Shown piece by piece: positions 54,033 to 61,978 of a stretch of 64,000 nt of DNA. Source of the stretch: Ezakiella massiliensis (GTDB taxonomy: Bacteria > Bacillota > Clostridia > Tissierellales > Peptoniphilaceae). The notes beneath the pieces were generated by a model. It was not told where the DNA came from. It saw only the letters and a list, made by a program, of their open reading frames with translations, and did no database searches. Position numbers and translations under genes: made by a program. Position 1 is the first letter of the stretch, and the number at the start of each line of letters is the position of its first letter. Location: positions 1,240,001 through 1,304,000 of the forward strand of contig NZ_LT635475.1 in the NCBI RefSeq assembly GCF_900120165.1, read 5' to 3'.

Positions 54033-54180
54033 AAATTTCGCGCTAAATTTGCGGTTAATTTCGCGATATTCTCGTGAGAAAATTTTTTAGTCCTCGATGT
54101 ACGCTTGAGTACACCTGCGTCCTAAAAAATTTATTTCACTTCGAATCTCATCGAAATTTCCTCGTAAATTGTGTGTATAA
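54033..54180. repeat. Type C chromosomal repeat
   Basis: GGTTAATTTCGCGATATTC, AAATTTTTTAG, GTACGCTTGAGTACAC, CTAAAAAATTTATTTCAC and TCGTAAATTGTGTGTATAA. It corresponds base for base with most of 22920-23120. Located exactly at the element 2 right junction. Confidence 0.75.
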
Positions 54181-54195
54181 GAATAAAGAGGTTAT

Positions 54196-54311
54196 AAAAT
54201 GGCTACTGGTACTAAAATGGTACTGGAAGTAAAAAATAAATCGAATAATAGTTCCAAGTGGTTTACATTTGTACAAAATATTAGACCGTAGTTAAAAGCT
54301 GCGGTCTTTTT
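54196..54311 (+). repeat. Element left arm with terminator, copy 2
   Basis: Copy of 32441-32561 (ATGGCTACTGGTACT ... GCGGTCTTTTT), again with TGGTACT repeats and the AGACCGTAG/CTGCGGTCT terminator. It marks the left end of a third, decayed element. Confidence 0.75.
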
Positions 54312-54371
54312 GAATGTAATAATGTACATAATTTAGCAAACAAATAAATAATGCGACAATAAAATGTCGGT

Positions 54372-54572
54372 TTGAATGTCGGTTTGAACAAGACTGAGAA
54401 GAAGGTTATAGAACTTCTAATAGAAAATCCAAGCTTGACATCAATTGAACTTTCAGAAAAAATAGGCGTAACAAAGAGGACTATTAAAAGGGCATTTAAG
54501 TCTTTACAGGAAAAGAAAATGATAGAAAGAATTGGATCAAAGCATGATGGAAATTGGATTGTTGTAAGGTAA
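54372..54572 (+). CDS. Winged-helix fragment, copy 2
   Basis: 66 residues, nearly identical to the 47046 copy: two NVGL repeats, NKTEKKVIELLIENPSLTSI, TKRTIKRAFKSLQE, GSKHDGNWIV. No ribosome site and no upstream part, so it is also a remnant. Both copies lie right after scar DNA. Confidence 0.55.
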   Translation: MNVGLNKTEKKVIELLIENPSLTSIELSEKIGVTKRTIKRAFKSLQEKKMIERIGSKHDGNWIVVR

Positions 54573-54769
54573 GAATCCTATTTTTAGTTTAAGGTATTGC
54601 AATTCAATTCTGCTCGATTTTAATATGCTTTAATTTAAATATATTAGACCTGTAAGAAGTTTTAACAATATGATATAATATATTCAAATGCTTTTAATAG
54701 AGCTATTCATTATGCGAACGCAATTCTATAATTCACTTCTTACACTGATAATAACTAAATGAGGTTAAA

Positions 54770-55393
54770 ATGGATAAAAAAGAATATTTAGAGAAACCAA
54801 CGGCTGCCTCTGCCTTATCATTTTGGAAGGCATGTAACTTTAAAACTCCTGCTCATATTAAAGTCCTGAATGAAAATGAATTTAACCCTGGCTTATTGGA
54901 AACACACACTGATGAAGTCTACTTTAAGTTAGTACATTATCTAAATTATGTAGGCAAACAGTTTATTTCTGATGACTTTATATTTGCTAAAGCTAGCACT
55001 GCTGATTTTGCAAATCATATAAATTCATGCTATGAGGAAGAGGGATTAACAGTTAGTGAACTGGAATCTTATAAAAAGAAGCCAGTTTACGATGAAGAGC
55101 TATGGATCTGCTTATATGATAAGAAAAACGATGCTATAGCTGCTACAGGTATTGCTGAATTTGATAATAAAATCAAAGAAGGATATTTAGATTGGATTCA
55201 AGTATCTGAACAATATAGAGGACAAGGGTTAGGAAAAGCTATTGTTTATGAACTACTTCGAAGACTCAGGAAGAAGGCAAATTTTGTCACAGTTTCAGGC
55301 AGAGTAGATAATAAAACTAAACCAGATAAATTGTATGAAAACTGTGGCTTCGAAGATAAAATTTTATGGCATATTCTTAGAGAGAAAAATTGA
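54770..55393 (+). CDS. GNAT-family N-acetyltransferase
   Basis: 207 residues. A helical N-terminal extension (1-100) is followed by a GNAT core: IAATGIAEFDNKIKEGYLDW (strand 4), VSEQYRGQGLGKAIVYELL with the acetyl-CoA loop QYRGQGLG, VSGRVDNKTKPDKLYENCGF at the end. Substrate unknown; aminoglycoside-like or small-molecule targets are possible. GAGG lies 6 bases upstream of the ATG. The last codons (REKN, stop) coincide with the join to an integrase fragment. Confidence 0.85.
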   Translation: MDKKEYLEKPTAASALSFWKACNFKTPAHIKVLNENEFNPGLLETHTDEVYFKLVHYLNYVGKQFISDDFIFAKASTADFANHINSCYEEEGLTVSELESYKKKPVYDEELWICLYDKKNDAIAATGIAEFDNKIKEGYLDWIQVSEQYRGQGLGKAIVYELLRRLRKKANFVTVSGRVDNKTKPDKLYENCGFEDKILWHILREKN

Positions 55394-55602
55394 CTAAGAA
55401 AAAACGTGGATTTTCAACGAAAAAAGAAGCTTTAAAATGGGAATAAGAATTTTTAAATCAACATTCTGAATCGATTGAGATGAGCTTTAGGTAGTTTTTT
55501 GAACTTTACAAGAGGGATAGATAACCAAGAATAAGAGAAAATACTTGGAGGACAAAAGAAGCAAGTGTAAATCAAAAAATACTTCCCTATATAGGTGATC
55601 TA
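55382..55602 (+). pseudogene. int: Integrase fragment with point nonsense codons
   Basis: Closely matches 33533-33757 of the element 1 integrase without gaps. Three stops come from single base changes: CAA to TAA at 55444, GAG to TAG at 55493 and AAA to TAA at 55523 (areas). Only the N-terminal quarter of the gene is left. Shows that a further integrase-bearing element was once here. Confidence 0.85.
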
Positions 55603-55781
55603 AAGGGTGCTTCCTTTTTTATATATATTTATCATTAAGGCTATTTTATATATTTGAATTATTACAAGAGACTTTATTACATATTTTTGCAAAAGTGAAA
55701 ATTTTTATGATACAATAATTAAATTAATAGAAGATGTTTTTTTAAACGTTGGCTATTAAAATTTTATTAGTAGAGGGGATT

Positions 55782-56141
55782 ATGAGATATAAAACAGCAG
55801 AAAAATATATTGATAGAATAATTTTATTTTTATTATTTTTTATACCGTTATATGGTTTTGCAATTCTGAATAGCTCCCAATACACTGGTTGGGACGCTGG
55901 AACAACGATGAATACATTTTCAAAAATTACCAACAAGATTTTTATATGGTTACTGGCGATCTTTACTCTGCTATCTTTATTAAACTTGTTCTCTATTTTG
56001 AAACGTGTATTAAATGGAACCATTACGTGTAAGTATTTTTTAATAAAAATATACCCGTTTACTATAATATTTTTTTTAAATAGTTTTAGATTTAGTAACC
56101 TAATTACTTTTATAAAAAATATTTTTTTTGAGATTTTTTAA
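55782..56141 (+). CDS. Small membrane protein of unknown function
   Basis: 119 residues from ATG 55782 (GAGGGG 7 bases upstream). Three hydrophobic segments (about 12-32, 52-72, 88-106). Sequence around them: MRYKTAEKYIDRIILF, NSSQYTGWDAGTTMNTF. No family recognised. It lies at the edge between the decayed island and chromosomal repeats. Very AT-rich. Confidence 0.5.
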   Translation: MRYKTAEKYIDRIILFLLFFIPLYGFAILNSSQYTGWDAGTTMNTFSKITNKIFIWLLAIFTLLSLLNLFSILKRVLNGTITCKYFLIKIYPFTIIFFLNSFRFSNLITFIKNIFFEIF

Positions 56142-56199
56142 ATAATGAAAAGGAGAAATTCAAATAGGAATATTTGGCATAGTTTTATTTTTATTATTG

Positions 56200-56515
56200 A
56201 CTAGCAGGTCTCGTGTCAGAGATTCCCAAGAGTTCAAAAATTTTTCTGTAGCGGCCGATTTATCTCGGCCAAAAAAATTTTTTAACAATTGGTGAATCTC
56301 ACGGCCCTCATCGAAATTTCCTCGCAAATTGTATGTAAATAGGCAGAGAGATAATAAAAAACGAATGCATTTACCCAACGGATATTCATATAGCCATGTA
56401 CCGTCCACTTTATTGTGGACACCTCGGCCACGGAGACTCGATGTCCCGTGGGTGAGACAAACTTTTTCTCCTATGGATACATCTAAGTTGGCCACAAATT
56501 TGGTGGCCATATTTT
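56200..56515. repeat. Chromosomal hairpin repeats
   Basis: CTCGTGTCAGAGATTCCCAAG and TGAATCTCACGGCCCTCATC (56212-56304) are the inverse of 28374-28460. Within lie TGTAGC-GGCCGA-TTTATC-TCGGCC (56253-56270) inside a long A/T stem, GTCCAC-TTTATT-GTGGAC (56403-56420), and GGCCAC-AAATTTG-GTGGCC with a T run (about 56490-56512), a possible terminator. No gene in 56142-56596. Confidence 0.7.
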
Positions 56516-56539
56516 ATTGCCTTAAATACAACAAATAAC

Positions 56540-56567
56540 TTGACTTTTATTCATTATTTGCTATGAT
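56540..56567 (+). promoter_or_regulatory. Sigma-A-type promoter, copy 3 of 3
   Basis: TTGACT (56540-56545), 16-bp spacer, TATGAT (56562-56567), with the same downstream leader and AGGAGG as at 23288 and 24113. Confidence 0.8.
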
Positions 56568-56596
56568 TAAAGTAATAATATTTTTAGGAGGTACTT

Positions 56597-57802
56597 ATGA
56601 AAAAAGTATTACTAATTGCACTTGCAATTTTAATGGTTTTAGCACCAATTGCAAGGGCTGAAGGACAAGAAGCTCCAATGGCTGAAGCTCAAAAGAGTTT
56701 CCAACCATTCGAACTTGATGGGGAAGCAGTAAAAATTGGCGGATATTTAATCAATGCCAACAACTACTACAAGCTAAGAGACTTGGCAGCTCTACTGAGC
56801 GGCACAGACAAAGAGTTTAACATTGTATTTGACGATGTCAAAAAGCAAATTGCTTTGGAACTTGGCAAGCCTTATGAAAAGTTAGACACTGACCTACAAG
56901 AAATGAAGCACGACAAGACTACAGCTAAGATGGTTACAAACACAATTTTGGTTGATGGCAAAGAAGTTGAATTAAAGGCAGCTTTAATCGACAGAAATAA
57001 CTATGTAAAACTTCGTGACCTAGGCCCAGTTGTAGGATTTATAGTAGACTACAACAGAGAAACTAAGGCAATAATTGTCGACACCAAGTCAGAAGCTAAG
57101 GTTGAAGAAAAGGCTGAAGACAAAGCTGAAGACAAAAAGTCTGAAGAAAAGAAAGAAGAAAAGAAGGAAGAAAAGAAAGACGAAGTTAAGACCACAGATC
57201 CAAATGCAACAGCAGAAGAAATCCAAGCTTTCTTGGCAGATGGTGAAAAAGTGAAAAATCTTTCAATTAACGGCTACAATCTAAAAAAAGATGGCGATGT
57301 TTATTATATAAGTAAAAAAACTGAAGAAGGTGAGGGTAAGCTACCTCTTATAAAATACGAATTAATTGACCAAGTAGAAAATAAAAAAAGAATTGACGCA
57401 CAAAGCAAAATCCTGGGAGAAGGTCAACCATATGAACTTTCTTGGGAAAAATTCTTTAATACTTTTTTTGTAAAAGCAGATAGAATAAATCAAAACTCTA
57501 TTGATATTTTAAGCATTGTTAATAGTTTTGGTTATACTATTAACAACAAACAAAAAATGGGCTTAGGTTTGAGCAATGGCAACTTGCTTGCGCCACTCAC
57601 CAATGGGACCAGTGGACTATTAGGTACTGTAATTGTAGTTGCAAATTATAGCGACGGTTCTAAAATTGAAAGCACTGAAGAAGTAGGGATTTCTGAAGTT
57701 CCACTTACAAATGGAGATAGCAAAGCAAAATTAATTAGCGTTAACCTCATGGTTGTTCTAAGTGATGAAATCCAGCAGGTTGCTTTTGTTTATGTCATAT
57801 AA
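56597..57802 (+). CDS. Secreted stalk-domain protein, paralogue B
   Basis: 401 residues. Signal peptide and stalk repeats are almost identical to the 24170 protein through about residue 165 (INANNYYKLRDLAALLSGTD, IDRNNYVKLRDLGPVVGF), and the Lys/Glu linker is similar. After PNATAEEIQAFLAD the proteins part: this one continues KVKNLSINGYNLKKDGDV and ends with VVANYSDGSKIESTEEVG. The similar promoter, leader and terminator suggest a duplicated gene kept uniform at its 5' part. Probably exported and envelope-associated. Confidence 0.8.
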   Translation: MKKVLLIALAILMVLAPIARAEGQEAPMAEAQKSFQPFELDGEAVKIGGYLINANNYYKLRDLAALLSGTDKEFNIVFDDVKKQIALELGKPYEKLDTDLQEMKHDKTTAKMVTNTILVDGKEVELKAALIDRNNYVKLRDLGPVVGFIVDYNRETKAIIVDTKSEAKVEEKAEDKAEDKKSEEKKEEKKEEKKDEVKTTDPNATAEEIQAFLADGEKVKNLSINGYNLKKDGDVYYISKKTEEGEGKLPLIKYELIDQVENKKRIDAQSKILGEGQPYELSWEKFFNTFFVKADRINQNSIDILSIVNSFGYTINNKQKMGLGLSNGNLLAPLTNGTSGLLGTVIVVANYSDGSKIESTEEVGISEVPLTNGDSKAKLISVNLMVVLSDEIQQVAFVYVI

Positions 57803-57814
57803 AATCATTTTAAA

Positions 57815-57838
57815 TGCACCCGAGTGGGTGCATTTTGC
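57815..57838 (+). terminator. Terminator after stalk paralogue B
   Basis: TGCACCC (57815-57821) and GGGTGCA (57826-57832), then TTTTGC. Confidence 0.8.
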
Positions 57839-57843
57839 TTATT

Positions 57844-57874
57844 AAAAAAGGAGGTGAATTTTCACCTCCTTTTT
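57844..57874 (-). terminator. Terminator for the aminopeptidase operon
   Basis: AAAAAAGGAGGTGAA and TTCACCTCCTTTTT form a strong bidirectional hairpin just downstream of the minus-strand M18 gene. Confidence 0.85.
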
Positions 57875-57894
57875 GTTTACATACTATATATTTT

Positions 57895-59139
57895 TTATTG
57901 TTCAAACAAGGTGGTCATGATTTTTTCCATGGCTTCTTGGTCTTTGACGCCGCCGGTTTCGACTGCGGAGTGCATGCCCCAGACTGGGTTTCCTACGTCG
58001 ACTATTGGTATGTCGATCTTGGATGTGGTGATTGAGGCGATGGTTGATCCGCCGCGTTTGTCTGAACGGTTTACAAAGGTTTGGGTTTTGACGCCAGCAA
58101 TTTTTGCCAGGCTTCTAAAGACTGCAATGGAATTTGCATCCGATGTGTAAGCGCCGTTTGCTGCGACCTTGATAACTGGCCCTTCGTTCATGCGTGGGCG
58201 GTTGGTCGGGTCGGCAACTTTTCCAAAGTTTGGATGGGCTGCGTGGGCTTGGTCGGCTGAGATCATAAAGGAATTTTTGAGGGCTATTCTAAAGTCTTCA
58301 AAATTTCCGCCTGTGGCCACGACTATGCGTTCAAGTGTGTCTCTAAAGAATGGGGCAAAGGCACCTTGGGCTGTCATTGATCCGATTTCTTCGTTGTCCG
58401 ATACATAGGCGACTGCGGTTTTGTCTCCGCCCTTGGCATTTATGATGGCGTTTACACTTGCAAAGGCCATGCCTAGGTTGTCGATCCTGCCTGTCATAAA
58501 GAAGTCGTCATTTACTCCTACGTATTCAAAATCGTTGTCGTTAATTAAATAGAGTTCGTGGGAGATTATTTTTTCGCTGATTTCCTTTTCAATATAAGGG
58601 ATCAATTTGAAGTCCTTGTCTAATCCAACAACTGGAAGGGTGTGCTCTTGGGGATTTATTTCCCAGCCCTTGTTGGCTTCGCGATTCATGTGAATTGCAA
58701 CTGATGGGATGACCATTAAATTTTCCTTGGACCTGTACTTGATGACCCTTGGCTTTAAAGGGTCGCCAGAATCTACTGTGACCTTGCCGCCGATTGAAAG
58801 TGGCCTGTCAAACCAGGTGTATAGAAGTGGTCCGCCGTAAACTTCTGTGTTTAAGACGACGACATCTTCCTTGACCATTTCTGGATTGGGTTTAATCCTA
58901 AAGCCAGGGGAATCCGAGTGGCTGCCTACGATTGTGAAACCATTTTTACTGTCCTTGCCCATTCTAAAGGCAAAGAGAGAAGTTTCATTTTTTATTACAT
59001 AGTATTTGCCGCCAGTTTTTAAATCCCACTTGTCTTCTTCGTTTAATCTTTCAAAGCCGGCTTCATCAAGCATGGCTGATAAATTGTCCATGGCTTCAAA
59101 ATTTAGTTTTGACTTGTCAAAAAATGTTTTTATATCCAT
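57895..59139 (-). CDS. M18-family aminopeptidase
   Basis: 414 residues, usual for M18. Metal ligands and motifs: VGSHSDSPGFRIKPNP (His/Asp), GRIDNLGMAFASV, YVSDNEEIGSMTAQGAF with the catalytic Glu pair, and the late MHSAVETGG with its His. Known role: zinc aminopeptidase of aspartyl/neutral residues, cytosolic peptide turnover. Eight bases separate it from the glutaredoxin-like gene; AGGAGAT precedes the ATG. Forms an operon with grx-like and pepA on the minus strand. Confidence 0.93.
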   Translation of the reverse strand: MDIKTFFDKSKLNFEAMDNLSAMLDEAGFERLNEEDKWDLKTGGKYYVIKNETSLFAFRMGKDSKNGFTIVGSHSDSPGFRIKPNPEMVKEDVVVLNTEVYGGPLLYTWFDRPLSIGGKVTVDSGDPLKPRVIKYRSKENLMVIPSVAIHMNREANKGWEINPQEHTLPVVGLDKDFKLIPYIEKEISEKIISHELYLINDNDFEYVGVNDDFFMTGRIDNLGMAFASVNAIINAKGGDKTAVAYVSDNEEIGSMTAQGAFAPFFRDTLERIVVATGGNFEDFRIALKNSFMISADQAHAAHPNFGKVADPTNRPRMNEGPVIKVAANGAYTSDANSIAVFRSLAKIAGVKTQTFVNRSDKRGGSTIASITTSKIDIPIVDVGNPVWGMHSAVETGGVKDQEAMEKIMTTLFEQ

Positions 59140-59147
59140 TTTATCTC

Positions 59148-59381
59148 CTATTTGTTGAATTTTTCCTTTAAAAACTCAATGATATCGTCTGATTCGTACA
59201 TGGCCTTGCCATCGATAAAGAGGCAGGGCACTTGGTTCATGCCGCCTTTTTCAACGAGGAATTTTTTATTTTCTTCATCGTGAATATTTTTTAGTTCGAG
59301 TTCGATATCGTTCTTTTCCATAAAGCGTAAAACTTTTTTGCAAAATGGGCATTCGGGTTTGTAATATAATTTTAAGTCCAT
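59148..59381 (-). CDS. Glutaredoxin-like protein
   Basis: 77 residues with a thioredoxin fold: LKLYYKPECPFCKKVLRFME (CPFC redox motif), VEKGGMNQVPCLFIDGKAMY (cis-Pro) and YESDDIIEFLKEKF. Small glutaredoxin/NrdH types reduce disulfides or glutathione/bacillithiol mixed disulfides. Its start overlaps the pepA stop (TAATG). Why it sits between two peptidases is unclear; metal-peptidase redox protection is only a guess. Confidence 0.9.
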   Translation of the reverse strand: MDLKLYYKPECPFCKKVLRFMEKNDIELELKNIHDEENKKFLVEKGGMNQVPCLFIDGKAMYESDDIIEFLKEKFNK

Positions 59382-60796
59382 TATGACTCCTTTACAATTC
59401 TATATAATGTTTTTACCATGTGGCCGGTTGCGCCTGCTGGTTCGTATCTGTATGGAGCTGAGTTAAAGGCTGGTCCTGCTATGTCTACGTGGGCCCATGG
59501 AGTACTTGGCTCTAGGAAGGCACCAACGAATTCACCGGCTGATGATGATCCGCCAAATCTGCCGCCTGTGTTTTTGATGTCAGCGATTTCAGATTTATTT
59601 AATTCTTGGAAGTCTTTGCCGTATGGTAGGCCCCAAGCTTTTTCGCCTTCGGCCTTGGCTGCGTCAAGAACAGTGTTAATGCACTTGTCACATCTGCCGA
59701 TAACTCCTGAGTAATGCTGACCCACTGCAACTAGGCAAGCGCCTGTAAGTGTTGCCAGGTCGATTATCATCTTTGGCTTGTAATTTTTTTCTCCGTAGTG
59801 GACAGCGTCTGCTAAGGTCAAGCGGCCTTCTGCGTCTGTGTTGTCAACTTCGATGGTAAGACCCTTCATTGATCCGATAATGTCGCCAGGTTTGTAGGCT
59901 CCGCCGTCAAGCATATTTTCGCAAGCTGCTACAATGGCAACCACGTTTTTCTTTAGACCTGACTTTGCAATGGCCTTCATAGCACCGATTACTGCAGCTG
60001 ATCCGCCCATGTCTGATTTCATTGTCTTCATACCGTCTGATGGCTTCAAGCTGTATCCGCCTGAGTCGTAAGTTAAACCCTTGCCGACTAAAACGATTGG
60101 AGCGCCTTCGCCCTTCATATATTCCATAACGATTAGTTTTGGCTCTTCATTTGATCCTCTGGCCACTGATAGATAGGCCTTCATGTCAAAGCCTTCGATT
60201 TCTTTTTGTCCGTAAACTTTTACATCAACGCCAAGTTCTTTTAAGCTTTGGGCGTTTTCTGCCAAGATTGATGGGGTCATATCATTTGCAGGAGTGTTTA
60301 CCAAATCCCTTGCAAATACAATGCCTGCCCATTTGTCTAGGAGCTCATTGATGTCTGCATCCTTCAAATTTTCTGCGCATTTTGGACAGATATTAATTTC
60401 AGAGAGCTTGCATGGGTCAGATTTCTTTGACTTGTAGTTGTCGAAAGAATAGGTTGAGTTTAAAATCCCTTCCAGAACTGCTAGGACTTGTTCGTTTTTG
60501 TCTTCTGCCTTGGAGCAGAATTTTAACATAACTTTTTCTGCACCGATTTTGGCTAGCTTTTGTCCAGCTTTGAGGCCTGCAATCTTCATATTGTCGAGGC
60601 TGTAATCGGCCATCTTGCCAAGGCCAACAAAAAGTGATGGTTTGCCTTCGTCTAAATCCAAGAAAACTTCACCTAGGTCGCCTGTGAAAAATTTCTTGTC
60701 AAACAAATTTTTGACCTTATCGCAGCAAATGTCTTCTTTGTCTGATGCGATAAATCTAACTTTTAAATCTTCAGTGTCTTTAATATAAATCTTCAT
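59381..60796 (-). CDS. pepA: M17 leucyl aminopeptidase
   Basis: 471 residues. The C-terminal catalytic domain has VGKGLTYDSGGYSLKPSDGM (metal-binding Lys and Asp), MKSDMGGSAAVIGAM, VDNTDAEGRLTLADAVHYG (NTDAEGRL signature, catalytic Arg) and TLTGACLVAVG. The N-terminal macro-like domain is more divergent (LFVGLGKMADYSLDNM, CPKCAENL). Known role: hexameric metallo-aminopeptidase in peptide breakdown. AGGAGG precedes the ATG. First gene of the minus-strand operon pepA-grx-M18. Confidence 0.95.
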   Translation of the reverse strand: MKIYIKDTEDLKVRFIASDKEDICCDKVKNLFDKKFFTGDLGEVFLDLDEGKPSLFVGLGKMADYSLDNMKIAGLKAGQKLAKIGAEKVMLKFCSKAEDKNEQVLAVLEGILNSTYSFDNYKSKKSDPCKLSEINICPKCAENLKDADINELLDKWAGIVFARDLVNTPANDMTPSILAENAQSLKELGVDVKVYGQKEIEGFDMKAYLSVARGSNEEPKLIVMEYMKGEGAPIVLVGKGLTYDSGGYSLKPSDGMKTMKSDMGGSAAVIGAMKAIAKSGLKKNVVAIVAACENMLDGGAYKPGDIIGSMKGLTIEVDNTDAEGRLTLADAVHYGEKNYKPKMIIDLATLTGACLVAVGQHYSGVIGRCDKCINTVLDAAKAEGEKAWGLPYGKDFQELNKSEIADIKNTGGRFGGSSSAGEFVGAFLEPSTPWAHVDIAGPAFNSAPYRYEPAGATGHMVKTLYRIVKES

Positions 60797-60887
60797 AAAA
60801 AACCTCCTATGATGACTTATACCCCTTTGGTCAATTTATAAAGCAGGATTATATATAGAAGATAAGAGAGATTTGTAAAATTAAAAA

Positions 60888-60962
60888 ACTTTACCAATTT
60901 TACATATTTTACATAGATTTTACAAATGGGAAATAGTTATTTAACAAAGGGGCGGTATTATA
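60888..60962 (+). promoter_or_regulatory. Pho-box-like repeats and pstS promoter
   Basis: TTAC(C/A) repeats start at 60891, 60900, 60909 and 60920 (TTTACC, TTTACA, TTTACA, TTTACA), with TTAACA near 60941, then GGTATTATATAG as a probable -10. PhoP boxes in Bacillus are spaced TT(A/T/C)ACA repeats of about 11 bp, so this is a likely phosphate-control region. Confidence 0.6.
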
Positions 60963-61011
60963 TAGGTGCATCAGGAGATGCAAATGATTTTAAATATTTT
61001 AGGAGGAAAAA

Positions 61012-61974
61012 ATGAAGAATTTAAAATTAACAATTATTGCAATCGCACTTGCCCTTGCACTTGTATTTGTAGGATGTGGCAAAAAAGATGACACAGCAAA
61101 GACAGATACCAAGACAGAAACGAAGACAGAAGAAAAAACAGAAACAAAAACAGAAGAAAAAGAAGAAAAGAAAGAAGAAGCCCCAGCAGAATTTAAGGGC
61201 GCTATCAATGTAGTAAGCAGAGAAGTTGGTTCAGGTACACGTGGTGCCTTCACAGAAATCACCAAGATCATTACAAAGAACGACAAGGGTGAAGAGGTTG
61301 ACCAAACAACAATCGAAGCTACAATCGCTAACGCAACAGACGCTGTTGTAACTACAGTTTCAGGCGACAAGGCAGCTATCGGTTACATCTCACTAGCATC
61401 TCTAAACGATTCAGTTAAGGCTCTTAAGGTTGACGGCGCTATGGCTACACCAGAAGAAATTGTTGCTGGCAAATATCCAATCGCTCGTCCATTCATGCTT
61501 GCTTATAAGGAAGCTGAACTTTCAGACCTAGCAAAAGACTTTTTGAAATTCTGCATGAGCGTTGAAGGACAAAAAATTGTTGAAGAAGATGGCTGTATCC
61601 CAGTTGAAACAAGTGAATCTTACACACCAGCTAAAATGTCAGGTACACTTACAATCGCTGGTTCAACATCAGTTACTCCACTTATGGAAAAACTTGTTGA
61701 CGCTTACAAGGCTCTAAACCCAGATTTCAAAGCTGACATCCAAGCAACAGGCTCAGGCGCAGGTATTAAATCAGCTACAGAAGGCATTTGTGACATCGGC
61801 ATGAGCTCACGTGCTCTCAAACCAGAAGAAGAAGAAAACCTAGACGACCTAGTACTTGCTAGAGACGGTATCGCTGTTATCGTCAACAATGAAAACCCAA
61901 TTGACGAACTCACTGTTGACCAAATCAGATCTATATACACTGGCGAAACAGCTAATTGGGAAGAAGTAAAGTAA
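61012..61974 (+). CDS. pstS: Phosphate ABC transporter substrate-binding lipoprotein
   Basis: 320 residues. Lipobox VFVGC at residue about 21, then a Lys/Glu/Thr-rich linker (24-60). The two phosphate-binding halves appear in reversed order compared with classical PstS: first VVSREVGSGTRGAFTEI, ...TTVSGDKAAIGYISLASL and MSVEGQKIV; then TLTIAGSTSVTPLMEKLVDA, QATGSGAGIKSA and CDIGMSSRALKPEE. All phosphate-loop motifs are present. It captures phosphate at the membrane outer face for PstCAB. AGGAGG lies 6 bases upstream. First gene of the pst operon. Confidence 0.92.
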   Translation: MKNLKLTIIAIALALALVFVGCGKKDDTAKTDTKTETKTEEKTETKTEEKEEKKEEAPAEFKGAINVVSREVGSGTRGAFTEITKIITKNDKGEEVDQTTIEATIANATDAVVTTVSGDKAAIGYISLASLNDSVKALKVDGAMATPEEIVAGKYPIARPFMLAYKEAELSDLAKDFLKFCMSVEGQKIVEEDGCIPVETSESYTPAKMSGTLTIAGSTSVTPLMEKLVDAYKALNPDFKADIQATGSGAGIKSATEGICDIGMSSRALKPEEEENLDDLVLARDGIAVIVNNENPIDELTVDQIRSIYTGETANWEEVK

Positions 61975-61978
61975 GACT

